Positions 1 through 14,300 of a DNA stretch of 64,000 nt are shown piece after piece. The first letter of the stretch is position 1; the number at the start of each line of letters is the position of its first letter. The position numbers and the translations under genes were made by a program. The notes below the pieces were generated by a model. That model ran no database searches. It was given only the letters and a program-made list of their open reading frames with translations, and was not told where the DNA came from. Source of the DNA: Arenicola marina (taxonomy: Eukaryota > Annelida > Polychaeta > Arenicolidae); contig OZ025249.1 in NCBI GenBank assembly GCA_964019135.1, positions 34,423,759 to 34,487,758 on the forward strand. Reading direction: 5' to 3'.

Positions 1-214
1 AAACTCATTCTCACACCCGGTAGTGTGCCATCCGTTGCGTCTGGTCTGGATGGGGTAAATATGCGCATGTCGCGTGGGTGTCTTTCTGCGAAAGTACCGA
101 ACATTTCATCTACGCTCGCAGCGTGATAGCGGTGGGGAGGTTGGTTAAGAGGGAACGGAAGAAGTTTACTGGTTTAGGACTTGAGTGACATGTGACCTTT
201 GTCTTGCACAAACA

Positions 215-275
215 TTCACATGCACAAGTGGGATTCGAACCCCGCACCGGCCGACTGAGCTGGCCTGACGGAGCG
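215..275 (-). mobile_element. tRNA-like SINE fragment
   Basis: On the minus strand a GGTTCGAATCC B-box (Pol III internal promoter) stands in a tRNA-like context after CAGCTCAGTCGG. No full cloverleaf is visible, so I call it a SINE head or decayed tRNA-like piece. Confidence 0.45.
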
Positions 276-384
276 CCCTCGACGATAGCGTGTATCCGAG
301 GATGGCGGAAGGAACGAAGATTGAATCTTCAGACGGAATTAAACCGGAAATGTTAATGGCAGATTAAATCTATCATATTGAGAC

Positions 385-840
385 TTATGGTAATGCCTCA
401 GATCTCCACACGGGTCCATCAATAACGGCTGCGATGAAATACTGGTCTTTACACCCATCTGGCAAGAGCAGACCTCCATAAGGTAATCCGTCCTGGGAAC
501 CGACAGCCCACGAGCGTATCATAACCCATGTCAGAGCAATATCTCTCCGTACCCATTTACCCTGGTGCATCATCTATCTGGCTGAGGGTCGATACTGGAC
601 AGACGGTGTAGTGTCATGTCCCTCAATGCCTGTACAAACCATCACCTGATCCATAGTTCTCGATGCGCAGCTACAGCAGTGTGTGTCTGGATTATAACGG
701 TAATGATGGGGAAGACAGATGGGGAATGGCTGTCTCGCATTTGCTGTCAAGTCACAAGGGGTGACAGTGTCCTGGTCGGACTCGAGCGGTAGCTGAGCCA
801 GAATAGACCATCTGTAACGCTGCTGTATGTTCAATATCAC
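385..840 (-). pseudogene. Open frame interrupted by one stop (possible decayed gene piece)
   Basis: A single minus-strand reading frame spans 840 to 385 with one in-frame TAG at about 576-574. The first part is cysteine/histidine-rich (PHHYRYNPDTHCCSCASR), the second reads HQGKWVRRDIALTWVMIR. I do not recognise a family. It may be a transposon remnant or chance. Confidence 0.2.
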
Positions 841-2168
841 ACTCTGGTGGAGCTACTACAGAACACTGGGAGAAATGGAGGTAAAAGCCATACTTTCTTT
901 TTTGGCCCAACAGTAGGTTATTTAAAAAAATATTTATTGGTCGCTTTTTTTGCTTTACGCAGGCATGTTATATGATCTTCCAGCGACGTCACACGTAAAA
1001 AAAATAGCGAGCGGGCTCCGCTGAGTCGTTTTCGCTGCGGGATGGATGTCCTAGCGAATGGCATTCAAAGGCGCAATGCAGGAAAAAAAGTATAACGACT
1101 ATAGTAGAAGAAATAAGTGGAATGGAGGAGCGCAAGGTTGCGGAATATCCCTCCGAATTGATGAACAAAAAGCCGACAACGGCGACGGAGAGCGGAGATA
1201 CCATTTCATTTTGCGCCGGTAATTCTAGTCTAAATATTATTCTTAACTCCCGCCTCCTGATGGATTTGAACTTCTGGCTATAAGTGTTCACCCGATGGCT
1301 CTGTTTACTGTCGCGATGCAAGCTCGCCGCATTCTTCTCTGCTTGGCCCGGCCGGGGAAGAGCCGAAAGCTTTGCCTCGAGAGTCTTGAGCGGGTTTGTG
1401 GTTTGGTCTGACTTGCTGCCTGGGATTGAGGATGTCGGTTGTGGAGAGGTATCCAAGCAGGGTGGAAGTGGAGGGCTTCTGTTGCTTGTCCCCCTGGAAA
1501 CCCCATGTGGCCTCGTGTTACGTCAGTCGTCAAGGAGATCGCGGGGTCCGTTCGTTTCCCAACCCTGAGAATCCATGGCATTGGGCACGCAGCCTCCATG
1601 GGGATGCCGCCAGAGCAGACGAATTTATGACAAAACATGACCTAACTATAAGATTTGCCCCTGAGTTTTCTCGTTTCAAAGATAGCTGAAGAGCGGGAGA
1701 GGATTTAACTCGACTCATTACACCGTGCCCTTTGATGTCTCCTGCCCTGTCAGTCCGCCTCCTCCCTTCTGCTAAAACGTTATTGTGTCACTGCCCGACG
1801 ACCGTGCAATCGACATCTGCTGTTACGCACAGGATCCATTCTTCCTTTGTTTAGTCTACGGCGCGATTAGTGTTGTGAGTGAGTTGCCTGTGACGCGCTC
1901 TGACCCGTTTGGCGGTGAGATAGACAACAGGAAAACAACCTGTGAAGATCAAATTACCTACCGATGTCATTGCCACTATGTAACAAAGCTTCCTTTGATT
2001 CTAAACTTTCTTCGTCCTTCAACCGTGTTATAGTATGTTTTTACTTTTGTCTTTTTTGTGGGCATGTGTCTGTCTGTGTGTGTGTAGATAGTACGTGACG
2101 GAGGCTGAGCGTGCGTCCGTACCCGAGACGTGAGTTGTATAGTTTTGTCTGGGGTGTTTCCGTTACAG

Positions 2169-2331
2169 GTTCCTACCAGGGCGTGGCGCCGGCATTCATC
2201 ATGCAGCCGCAGAACAGGGTGGCGCGACAAGGCACCACCATCATGCTGTACTGTGGCGCCAATGGTCGCGACCGCCAGGCCACACCGCCCACCATCACCT
2301 GGCTCAAAGACGGAAACACCATCGACATGGC
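2169..2331 (+). CDS. NEO1: Neogenin exon: first half of Ig3
   Basis: It starts after a CAG acceptor in phase 1 and ends at donor GTGAGT in phase 2. It encodes the B-C strand part of an Ig domain, with the first Ig cysteine (MLYCGA) and the core tryptophan (ITWLKDG). Its place directly before the exon matching Ig4 of neogenin makes it Ig3. It is the first receptor exon I can find in the window. Confidence 0.85.
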
Positions 2332-5300
2332 GTGAGTAGCACCCCGCCAATTTTTCTTTTTTATCTTTTTTTTTTACCATTTCTACCATTTCTTGTGGTG
2401 GCACACTATAGTATGGATGACGCGTCATAGGGGTCCGCACACATCCGTTATCTGGGGGGAAAACGTGACTGGCGCAAAGAATTTTTGGAGATATATTTGT
2501 CATTTTTTTTACCGTGATAAATGTAATTTCTCCAGGGCAATGGCGTAAAATACTTCAAATTAATGGTCTTATCTAAATTACAATCACAGCCATTTGTCTT
2601 TTCCTTAACATTAATGACAAAATATGAAAACATTTATTGCCAAGATAAGGAAACAATAATTGCCAATATAGTCTGTCCTGTCATGACGCTATCTGGTCGT
2701 CGAATAAAACCAAAATATTACCTAGAATGCATAGCACGTTCTGTGGCTCCTCACGTTGGACTAAATCTGGATCACGATGTGCAATGTCGTTTGTAGAAGT
2801 GTTGAGTCTAGGCAGGGTTTGAACTGCCCATAGGGCGACAAACATACTAATAGAGAAAGTGATACATCTGGGTAGGTTTATCAAATCGTGTGCTATAGTA
2901 CTGTCTGTCCAGCGAATGGGTAGGCTCTATGTATATATATATGTGTTACAAACTGGTGCAAGTTCTAATCAATGAACGTCATGACGGTTCAGGTAAGACT
3001 TCTTTAGAATGTCTCCTGTAAGAATGTATGTTTGTATAAAGTATGTATGTTTACCTTCCTTACCTTGTGCTTGTGGATTAAGCTGACGCTATTTGTAGTG
3101 TTGTATTATATGGACATCGACCTCCCTTTGCCAGTGACCTGGACAGTCGGTTCTCGGTGGTGGGTCAGGGCAGTCTGAGGGTGGACGCCCTGAACCCTGA
3201 CGACAGCGGGTCCTACACGTGCCGAGCAACCAACGCCGAGGACTCCGTGGACGCCGTGGCTACGCTCACAGTACAAGGTACGTCGGGCACCACGTCTCTG
3301 CAGTCCCCGCCTTGCCTAAGTCCGGCAGCACGTCTGCTCTCAGTCCCCGCCATGCCAAATCAGGCACCCCTACTCTCCCCTGTCGCCGCATTGCCTAAGT
3401 CCGGCACCCCTACTCCCCCCTGTCCCCGCCTTGCCTAAGTCCGGCACCCCTACTCCCCCCTGTCGCCGCCTTGCCTAAGTCCGGCACCCCTACTCCCCCC
3501 TGTCCCCGCCTTGCCTAAGTCCGGCACCCCTACTCCCCCCTGTCCCCGCCTTGCCTAAGTCCGGCACCCCTACTCCCCCCTGTCCCCGCCTTGCCTAAGT
3601 CCGGCACCCCTACTCCCCCCTGTCGCCGCATTGCCTAAGTCCGGCACCCCTACTCCCCCCTGTCCCCGCCTTGCCTAAGTCCGGCACCCCTACTCCCCCC
3701 TGTCCCCGCCTTGCCTAAGTCCGGCACCCCTACTCCCCCCTGTCCCCGCCTTGCCTAAGTCCGGCACCCCTACTCCCCCCTGTCGCCGCATTGCCTAAGT
3801 CCGGCACCCCTACTCCCCCCCTGTCCCCGCCTTGCCTAAGTCCGGTACCCCTACTCCCCCCTGTCCCCGCCTTGCCTAAGTTCGGCACCCCTACTCCCCC
3901 CTGTCCCCGCCTTGCCTAAGTCCGGCACCCCTACTCCCCCCTGTCCCCGCCTTGCCTAAGTCCGGCACCCCTACTCCCCCCTGTCCCCGCCTTGCCTAAG
4001 TCCGGCACTCCTACTCCCCCCTGTCCCCGCCTTGCCTAAGTCCGGCGCCCCTACTCCCCCCTGTCCCCGCATTGCCTAAGTCCGGCACCCCTACTCCCCC
4101 CTGTCCCCGCCTTGCCTAAGTCCGGCACCCCTACTCCCCCCCCCTGTCCCCGCCTTGCCTAAGTCCGGCACCCCTACTCCCCCCTGTCCCCGCATTGCCT
4201 AAGTCCGGCACCCCTACTCCCCCCTGTCGCCGCATTGCCTAAGTCCGGCACCCCTACTCCCCCCTGTCCCCGCCTTGCCTAAGTCCGGCGCCCCTACTCC
4301 CCCCTGTCCCCGCCTTGCCTAAGTCCGGCACCCCTACTCCCCCCTGTCCCCGCCTTGCCTAAGTCCGGCACCCCTACTCCCCCCTGTCCCCGCCTTGCCT
4401 AAGTCCGGCACCCCTACTCCCCCCTGTCGCCGCATTGCCTAAGTCCGGCACCCCTACTCCCCCCCCCTGTCCCCGCCTTGCCTAAGTCCGGTACCCCTAC
4501 TCCCCCCTGTCCCCGCCTTGCCTAAGTCCGGCACCCCTACTCCCCCCTGTCCCCGCCTTGCCTAAGTCCGGCACCCCTACTCCCCCCTGTCCCCGCCTTG
4601 CCTAAGTCCGGCACCCCTACTCCCCCCTGTCCCCGCCTTGCCTAAGTCCGGCACCCCTACTCCCCCCTGTCCCCGCCTTGCCTAAGTTCGGCACCCCTAC
4701 TCCCCCCTGTCCCCGCCTTGCCTAAGTTATGCACCCCTGCTCCCCCCTGTCCCCGCCTTGCCCAAGTTCGGAACCCCTACTATCCCTTGTCCCCGCCTTG
4801 CCTAAGTTCGGCACCCCTACTCCCCCCTGTCCCCGCCTTGCCTAAGTCCGGCACCCCTACTCCCCCCTGTCCCCGCCTTGCCTAAGTCCGGCACCCCTAC
4901 TCCCCCCTGTCCCCGCCTTGCCTAAGTCCGGCACCCCTACTCCCCCCTGTCCCCGCCTTGCCTAAGTCCGGCACCCCTTCTCCCCCCTGTCGCCGCATTG
5001 CCTAAGTCCGGCACCCCTACTCCCCCCCTGTCCCCGCCTTGCCTAAGTTCGGCACCCCTACTCCCCCCTGTCCCCGCCTTGCCTAAGTTATGCACCCCTA
5101 CTCCCCCCTGTCCCCGCCTTGCCCAAGTTCGGAACCCCTACTCTCCCTTGTCCCCGCATTGCCTAAGTTCGGCACCCCTACTCCCCCTGTCCCCGCCTTG
5201 CCTAAGTCCGGCACCCCTTCTCCCCCCTGTCGCCGCATTGCCTAAGTCCGGCACCCCTACTCCCCCCCTGTCCCCGCCTTGCCTAAGTCCGGTACCCCTA

Positions 5301-8300
5301 CTCCCCCCTGTCCCCGCCTTGCCTAAGTCCGGCACCCCTACTCCCCCCTGTCCCCGCCTTGCCTAAGTTCGGCACCCCTACTCCCCCCTGTCCCCGCCTT
5401 GCCCAAGTTCGGAACCCCTACTCTCCCTTGTCCCCGCATTGCCTAAGTTCGGCACCCCTACTCCCCCCTGTCCCCGCCTTGCCTAAGTCCGGCACCCCTT
5501 CTCCCCCCTGTCGCCGCATTGCCTAAGTCCGGCACCCCTACTCCCCCCTGTCCCCGCCTTGCCTAAGTTCGGCACCCCTACTCCCCCCTGTCCCCGCCTT
5601 GCCCAAGTTCGGAACCCCTACTCTCCCTTGTCCCCGCATTGCCTAAGTTCGGCACCCCTACTCCCCCCTGTCCCCGCCTTGCCTAAGTCCGGTACCCCTA
5701 CTCCCCCCTGTCCCCGCCTTGCCTAAGTTATGCACCCCTACTCCCCCCTGTCCCCGCCTTGCCTAAGTTCGGCACCCCTACTCCCCCCTGTCCCCGCCTT
5801 GCCTAAGCTATGCACCCCTACTCCCCCCTGTCCCCGCCTTGCCTAAGTTCGGCACCCCTACTCCCCCCTGTCCCCGCCTTGCCTAAGTTATGCACCCCTA
5901 CTCCCCCCTGTCCCCGCCTTGCCTAAGTCCGGCACCCCTACTCCCCCCTGTCCCCGCCTTGCCTAAGTTCGGCACCCCTACTCCCCCCTGTCCCCGCCTT
6001 GCCTAAGCTATGCACCCCTACTCCCCCCTGTCCCCGCCTTGCCTAAGTTCGGCACCCCTACTCCCCCCTGTCCCCGCCTTGCCTAAGTTCGGCACCCCTA
6101 CTCCCCCCTGTCCCCGCCTTGCCTAAGTTATGCACCCCTACTCCCCCCTGTCCCCGCCTTGCCCAAGTTCGGAACCCCTACTCTCCCTTGTCCCCGCATT
6201 GCCTAAGTTCGGCACCCCTACTCCCCCCTGTCCCCCCCTTGCCTAAGTTCGGCACTCCTACTCCCCCCTGTCCCCGCCTTGCCTAAGTTATGCACCCCTA
6301 CTCCCCCCTGTCCCGGCCTTGCCTAAGTTCGGAACCCCTACTCTCCCTTGTCCCCTCATTGCCTAAGTTCGGCACCCCTACTCTCCCCTGTCCCCCCCTT
6401 GCCTAAGTTCGGCACCCCTACTCCCCCCTGTAAGTTCGGCACCCCTACTCCCCCCTGTAAGTTCGGCACTCCTACTCCCCCCTGGGCCTAAGTCCGGCAC
6501 CACGTCTCCCCCTCGTCCCCGTCTTACATAATTTCGGCACCACGTCTGTTCAGTCCGCGATTTACAGGAACGGAACGTGCCGACCTGGGCTAACATCGAC
6601 ACTGATTTGAATTTTGAAGCTTTAGAAGCGAAAGGGTTCTATTATATCTCATCGAGTAATTTACATGTATGATTAGTCAATTGGTTGCCATAGTCACAAG
6701 CGGGTCTCCTACCGCTGTCGATAATAGAAAGCCTGCGATAATGAAAACGTTAATTAATTAATGAAAAAATTAATGGACATCGACATGTATGTATTTACGT
6801 ATATAAATGATGTGTCTTTGTTTGCACCTGATTCTTGTTATGGCAAATTCAATTATAAACTTTAATATCGCTCCAATAGTACTGTTACGTCATAAATACT
6901 ATTGATAATAATAGTAAATGGGCGTACCCTCCTCCCCGTTCTTTATACCTTATATATTTAACGAGGTTTCCTATAATCCTCCCCTACCTTTCACCCCCTG
7001 ACAGTGGCGCCCTTCTTCCTGCGGCGCCCCCGGGACACGGCGGCCAGGGTGAACACGGACGTGGAGCTGGAGTGCGAGGCGGGCGGCTCCCCGCGCCCCT
7101 CGATGCGCTGGCTCAAGAACGGTGACGTCATCAACCCGAGCGACTACTTCCAGCTGGTAGAGGGCCACCACCTGCGCATCCTGGGCCTGCTGCAGGCCGA
7201 CGCCGGCATGTACCAGTGCGTGGCCCAGAACGAGGTCGGCAACGTGCAGGCCGCGGCCCAGCTCGTCGTGCTGGAGCAAGGTATGCACGTCCCCAGGACG
7301 TGGGGGGGGGGGGGGGCGGGCGAGAGTGATCAGGAAGGGGGAGCGGGAGGGAGAGGGTGGGGGGGGCGGGGAGTGATCAGGAAGGGAGAGCGAGAGGGTG
7401 GGGGGGCGGGGAGTGATCAGAAGGGAGAGGCAGAGATAGAGCAGGAGCGCCGACCATCAAGTGGGAGACACGAGGAGCACGGATTTACGTGAAGTCGATC
7501 CTTTGATCTCTGTATGTATATAACATTATATCCGAGGGTATTCGGGTGACATACGGGACGCTCTGATACGGCTGCGATCTGTAACCGGCGCCGTTTTCAT
7601 AGGAGGCGCGACCATCGCTGTCGTCTTAACCACGTGACGTGTGGCGTGGTATGGCGTGACGTATTAATGACGTCATTTTGATGTGATTACCATAATATCT
7701 AAGTACTGACAGCTCTAACGCGAATGACCCTGCCCTACGTCTCTCTCATGTTACATGTAATTCACGTGATGTCCTGTCATGTGACCTTGCCACGTGATGT
7801 CTCGTCTCCTTTGACACGTGGCCGCGTGATCTGCTCGCGTCGCGCGTTGTGACGTAGATCTACCTTTCATAGGTAACCGTGACGTCACTTCTCTGTACAC
7901 TTCCATATTAATTGCATCACTAGCATCCCTGTCTATATATTTATCTTTGAAGCCTTTTTATGTCTTCTGCTTGAAACGTATTAAAATATCCACATCAATT
8001 GAATATTTATTGTCGGAATATGGCGATATAACGTTATTTCGAGTTAACACGTGCGTGCGCCTATTGTACACGTGTCTATGACGTAGCGTCATTGACAGAC
8101 ATCAGCCTGTCGTATACTAACGTATGTAACGGCACGCCTACCGCGGTCAGCTAGCTGATCGTTCAGGAGCTCAATGGCTTGTGGCACAGCACGTCTGAGG
8201 ATCGATTGTTTGCATTATGACGAAAAAATACGCACTTAACACAATGCTGGATATTTATACTACGTGCACCTGACGTCCAGCCGTAGAAGCTATGCAATGA

Positions 8301-11300
8301 GAGACCTGCGCAATTTGTGTAAAGCGTTAATACATTTGCATTCGCGAGGTTTGTTCCTTAATCGTTATTATCTTTGTTGCGAAATACACTCAATATTCTC
8401 CCTATCTAATGACATGAGCTGGCCAATGAGACTAACATATTATCCACAAGTTGTGAGTACTATGCTAAGTAAAGAAAGGAGAGCGGTCTCAGTGACGCCC
8501 GCACCCATCCACCCACACCCACGCCCCCTGCCCCTTGCCCCAGCCATCCCTTTCCTTCTCCGGCTGTGACTGGACAGACGGCTGGTCAGTCACTGCCCAC
8601 CGCTGCCTCGTGGTAGCACGTGACTGCTGCATGCAGTGTTTCTTTGATATGGATCTAACCTGTAACCTTATGTTTGATATGTACATGTTATCTGTACCTT
8701 ACACAACTAACAGGTTGTAGAATGAGCGGTTCTTAGTTCGCAAACGCACCACCATGCGCGCTGATAACTCCGTGTTGTGATATGCATGTAGTGTTAATAC
8801 CAGTAACCTATATCGAACGCACCACTTATCCCAGTAACTCACTAACCAACTTAACCCTTTGTTGCACGATGCATGCGATTCCCTTCGTAGTCGGTGGTAA
8901 AAACTGTTTCTTGTTACCGATGAAATGGTTTTTAAATTTTTACACTGTAAAAAAAAAAACACTGTTGTAAGTAACTACAGCGGTAGAATGTCGTCAGTAT
9001 TGTTGTTGTGACGCACCGTTTCTCTGTTTGTATAGTTTTCACTTTGCTTTGGGAGTCTGCGACGCGAGTTGCAGTTTAAGCTGGTATTTAGTATAGCCCT
9101 GATGACTGGAGGTAATCACCATGGCTGAAGATGCCTCCTCTCTATGGTTGTCACGTTAACATGGTTAACAAGCTGTTGATGTCTTTGCTAGTCTTGCTGT
9201 ATTTTAGTTGGGTTTCATTTGGTTTTTCTCCCCCTTTCACCTGTCCTGTCCTGTCCTGTGATACCCTACCCCCCTTGTCCTCTCGACTTTCTCTCCCTAC
9301 CTGCTTCCCCACTTTTCTATTCTCCTGCACTATGCACACCACCTACCTTTACCCGTGCACACTTTCCAACACTGTTCCCCCACCCCACCCTCTGTACCCC
9401 CTTCCCTCTGCACCCCCCCCCCTTCCCTACCACCCCACTGCCCCCTGTGTCCCCCCCCCACCCACCCCCATCGCTGTCCACGTGGCGTCACCCAGACTCG
9501 CCGCCGCCGGTACTAGGCCCCCCGGGCGGCCCGTCCTCACCGCTGTCGCCCACCACCTATGCAGGCAACAGCCGGGCTTCGAGCGTGGAGCGCCCCTCAC
9601 GACCCAAGAACCTGCGCGCCGCCTTCCTCTCCACGCGCTTCGTCACGCTGGCCTGGGACCCGCCGGACTTCTCCGGCACCTCGGACACCTCCACCTACGG
9701 CGTCTTCTTCCGCGAGGACGGCTCGGACAGGTAATGACGTCACTGGGTATCGCGTGACGTCACGGGGTGTGCCTATCACGTGACGTCACGGGGTGCGCCG
9801 ATCGCGTGACGTCACTGGGCGCGCCAATCGCGCCGTCTGTTGTAGGTCGATTTATGACCCTTTTTACACTTGCTGACTTTTCATTTGTTTGACCAAGATA
9901 CATGTCAGTTTGATTACGCAATAATGTCTTGTTTGTACGTCCTATGTAATTTGCTGATAAAACGAAAACAAATCTCGTCTGCCTGTTTGGTCTTTGGTTT
10001 GCCCACTTAAGCGCCTTACAACTCAATAATTGGGAACGATTTACGATTTATGAGAACGTTCAATCATACGAACTTTGTATCAATTATGAACATGTCACTG
10101 ACTGCTATACCCCGTCCCCCCCACCAGAGAGCGGACGGTGAACACCACTCAGCTGGAGGCCAACATCCAGCACCTCAAGCCGGGCACCGAGTACCAATTC
10201 CGGGTGATCGCCTACAACAAGGCGGGGCCCAGCGAGCACCCCGCCACCATCACCATCACCACCGAGCGGGAAGGTCAGTGCCGGCACTGTGGGGGAAACC
10301 ACGCCTCACTCACCCCTCAATAGCGACCACCCCTCCGCAGTCAAGACCCCTCTACAGCGACCACCCCTCTACAACGACCGCCCCTCTACAGCGACCACCC
10401 CTCTACAACGACCACCCCTCTACAGCGACCGCCCCTCTACAGCGACCACCCCTCTACAACGACCACCCCTCTACGGCGACCACCCCTCTCCAGCAGCCAC
10501 ACTCTACAACGACCACCCCTCTACAGCGACCACCCCTCTACAGCGACCACCCCTCTACAGCAGCCACCCTCTACAACGACCGCCCCTCTACAGCGACCAC
10601 CCCTCTACAACGACCACCCTTCTACAGCAGCCACCCTCTACAACGACCGCCCCTCTACAGCGACCACCCCTCCACCACGACCACCCCTCTACAGCAGCCA
10701 CCCTCTACAACGACCGCCCCTCTACAGCGACCACCCCTCCACCACGACCACCCCTCTACAGCAGCCACCCTCTACAACGACCGCCCCTACAGCGACCACA
10801 TCTCCACCACGACCACCCCTCTACAGCAGCCACCCTCTACAACGACCGCCCCTCTACAGCGACCACCCCTCCACCACGACCACCCCTCTACAGCAGCCAC
10901 TCTCTACAACGACCGCCCCTCTACAGCGACCACCCTTTACAACGACCGCCCCTCTACAGAGACCACCCTTTCACAACGACCACTCGTCTATAGCGACCAC
11001 CCATCTACAGCGAGCACTCCTTCACTTTACTTCAAAGCAATATCTAGGCAACGATCGTCTTCAACGATATGATGCATTTTGATATGTAACTCTGTCGTTG
11101 ATTTACGGACACACATATATTAACTTGATATTTTATAACGATGTTTATATCGAACTGAATCTGCGTTAGAATTGCATTAGAATTGGTAAATGCTGAAGAA
11201 TAACCCTGATGTCTGTGGTTGATTTCCAGTCTCGGTGCCGGGTCCGCCGGTCAACCTGCAGGCCGTGCCCCTGAGCCCCACCTCGATTCGCGTGAGCTGG

Positions 11301-14300
11301 GACCCCCCGAGCGACCCCCACGGCGCCGTGTCCAGCTACAAGCTGTACTACTACGAGGTGGGAGCGGACGGCGAGGAGGAGGTGCCCACGCTGCCCATCA
11401 CCGCCTTCCCGCTCACCGACCTCCGGGCCCACTGCCAGTACAGCTTCAGGGTCGTGGCGCTCAACGAGAACGGGGCGGGGGTCAGCACGGAGGAGGTCAT
11501 GGCTAGGACATTCTCAGACGGTGAGTGCAACATGCACAGGGTCGGGGTCACGGTCGCCTTGCTACTCTCACCCTTAGTTTGACCCTGGTTATATCCGGGA
11601 GTTATGGATCGCATTAAGCATTACTGACACCATCCCCCGTGTGTATTACTTCCCCTTGAATCACTGGATCTTTACATTTCTCTTACATGGATTTGGCTTT
11701 GTGTTTCAGTTCCCTCGGATGCTCCTCAGAATATCACAGTGGAACCAGTATCGGCTTCGGTAAGTAAACACAAACCACAAATCCCTGTCCTGTCGCTCCA
11801 CCATTAAAGTGAAATCATTTGGTGAAACCGGTGTTAAAGTTATGGAGTAATTGCAGCATTGTCTTCGTCGCACATCGGTGAGTCTTTAAGTAGAGGTCAC
11901 TGTATATTCTCGTGTGGGTGTCTGCCTGATGACGTCATGTTGTTTACAGAGCATTAGCATACACTGGGAGCCGCCGCCAGAGGACGCCCGGAACGGCCTG
12001 ATCACGGGGTACAAGATCCGGTACAAGACGAAGCAGACTGGTCGCGGCGAGCGGGCCGAGAGCTTTACCACGGACGGCAGTGTGCGTTCTTACGTTATAG
12101 AGGGTGAGTCCTGGTCAGCCAATCAGCGCGCGCTCTTACGCCATAGAGGGCGAGTCTGCCAGCCAATCAGAGCGCGCTCTTACGTCATAGAGGGTTAGTC
12201 TGCCAGCCAATCAGCCCCCCCACCCGCGGCAAACACGGAGGGCCGAAAGTACTGTCATATTTGAATTACTCGCGCCTCGGGTTGATGGGACGTTGCTCCA
12301 TGTTAGAGCAAACCATTGTTACAGCATAGCATACGTGTCACTCACGCCTAATATGTATCATACTAGTCCATTTTGTGGAAGTGTAGTAAATAGAGAAATA
12401 AAAGTTGACCAAATAACGAAATTCCGATATCGCCACCGGGGATTGAAAGAGGAGCGGCGTATACTGTTACTACTGATCTTGGTATTGGTTCCTTTGTGTA
12501 TTGATTTATGTCATTTAAATGACAATGATTATGGACCTACTTGTAATTCAAGTTGGTTGTGAGTTTGTATTTTACTGACGCCGCCGCAATATCTCGCCAC
12601 AGAACTGCCGCGGAACACATACTTCATGGTGAAGGTGGCGGCCATGACAGTTAACGGGACCGGCCCGGCGTCCGTGTGGTATGACGTCAGCACCTACGAG
12701 ACGGATCTCGACGGTACGTAGGTTACGCAGACACGGGGGGTCCTTTCGCTCGGTCTGATGGCCTTCATCAGATATCAAATTAGCCTCATACCCCAATGCT
12801 ATGGTTGTGAGCGTGTCCGTGAGTTCTACCATGCCAGCCATCGTGTCTGAGTTCAGGAATTGGCTCGGCCATGCCAGCCATCGTGCCTGAGTTCAGGAAT
12901 TGGCTCGGCCATGCCAGCCATCGTGCCTGAGTTCAGGAATTGGCTCTGCCATGCCAGCCATCGTGCCTGAGTTCAGGAATTGGCTCTACCATGCCAGCCA
13001 TCGTGCCTGAGTTCAGGAATTGGCTCTGCCATGCCAGCCATCGTGCCTGAGTTCAGGAATTGGCTCGGCCATGCCAGCCATCGTGCCTGAGTTCAGGAAT
13101 TGGCTCTGCCATGCCAGCCATCGTGCCTGAGTTCAGGAATTGGCTCTGCCATGCCAGCCATCGTGCCTGAGTTCAGGAATTGGCTCGGCCATGCCAGCCA
13201 TCGTGCCTGAGTTCAGGAATTGGCTCGGCCATGCCAGCCATCGTGCCAGAGTTCAGGAATTGGCTCGGCCATGCCAGCCATCGTGCCTGAGTTCAGGAAT
13301 TGGCTCGGCCATGCCAGCCATCGTGCCTGAGTTCAGGAATTGGCTCGGCCATGCCAGCCATCGTGCCTGAGTTCAGGAATTGGCTCTACCATGCCAGCCA
13401 TCGTGCCTGAGTTCAGGAATTGGCTCGGCCATGCCAGCCATCGTGCCTGAGTTCAGGAATTGGCTCGGCCATGCCAGCCATCGTGCCTGAGTTCAGGAAT
13501 TGGCTCTGCCATGCCAGCCATCGTGCCTGAGTTCAGGAATTGGCTCGGCCATGCCAGCCATCGTGCCTGAGTTCAGGAATTGGCTCTACCATGCCAGCCA
13601 TCGTGCCTGAGTTCAGGAATTGGCTCGGCCATGCCAGCCATCGTGCCTGAGTTCAGGAATTGGCTCGGCCATGCCAGCCATCGTGCCAGAGTTCAGGAAT
13701 TGGCTCTGCCATGCCAGTCATCGTGCCTGAGTTCAGGAATTGGCTCGGCCATGCCAGCCATCGTGTCTGAGTTCAGGAATTGGCTCTGCCATGCCAGCCA
13801 TCGTGCCTGAGTTCAGGAATTGGCTCAGCCATGCCAGCCATCGTGCCAGAGTTCAGGAATTGGCTCTGCCGTGCCAGCCATCGTGCCTGAGTTCAGGAAT
13901 CGGCTCTGCCATGCCAGCCATCGTGCCTGAGTTCAGGAATTGGCTCTACCATGCCAGCCATCGTGCCTGAGTTCAGGAATTGGCTCGGCCATGCCAGCCA
14001 TCGTGCCTGAGTTCAGGAATTGGCTTGGCCATGCCAGCCATCGTGCCTGAGTTCAGGAATTGGCTCGGCCATGCCAGCCATCGTGCCTGAGTTCAGGAAT
14101 TGGCTCGGCCATGCCAGCCATCGTGCCTGAGTTCAGGAATTGGCTCGGCCATGCCAGCCATCGTGCCTGAGTTCAGGAATTGGCTCGGCCATGCCAGCCA
14201 TCGTGCCTGAGTTCAGGAATTGGCTCGGCCATGCCAGCCATCGTGCCTGAGTTCAGGAATTGGCTCGGCCATGCCAGCCATCGTGCCTGAGTTCAGGAAT

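Larger units (their letters stand above)
1..2168. other. Upstream sequence / neogenin intron, no supported exon
   Basis: No Ig1 or Ig2 exon is recognisable on the plus strand here, so this is probably intron. It holds a tRNA-like SINE fragment near 215-275 and a decayed minus-strand frame at 385-840. The rest is unremarkable. Confidence 0.6.

Noticed and set aside
10050..11072. 340-codon Pro/Thr/His-rich open frame
   Set aside because: 17-bp minisatellite in an intron; overlaps a real FN3 exon in another frame.
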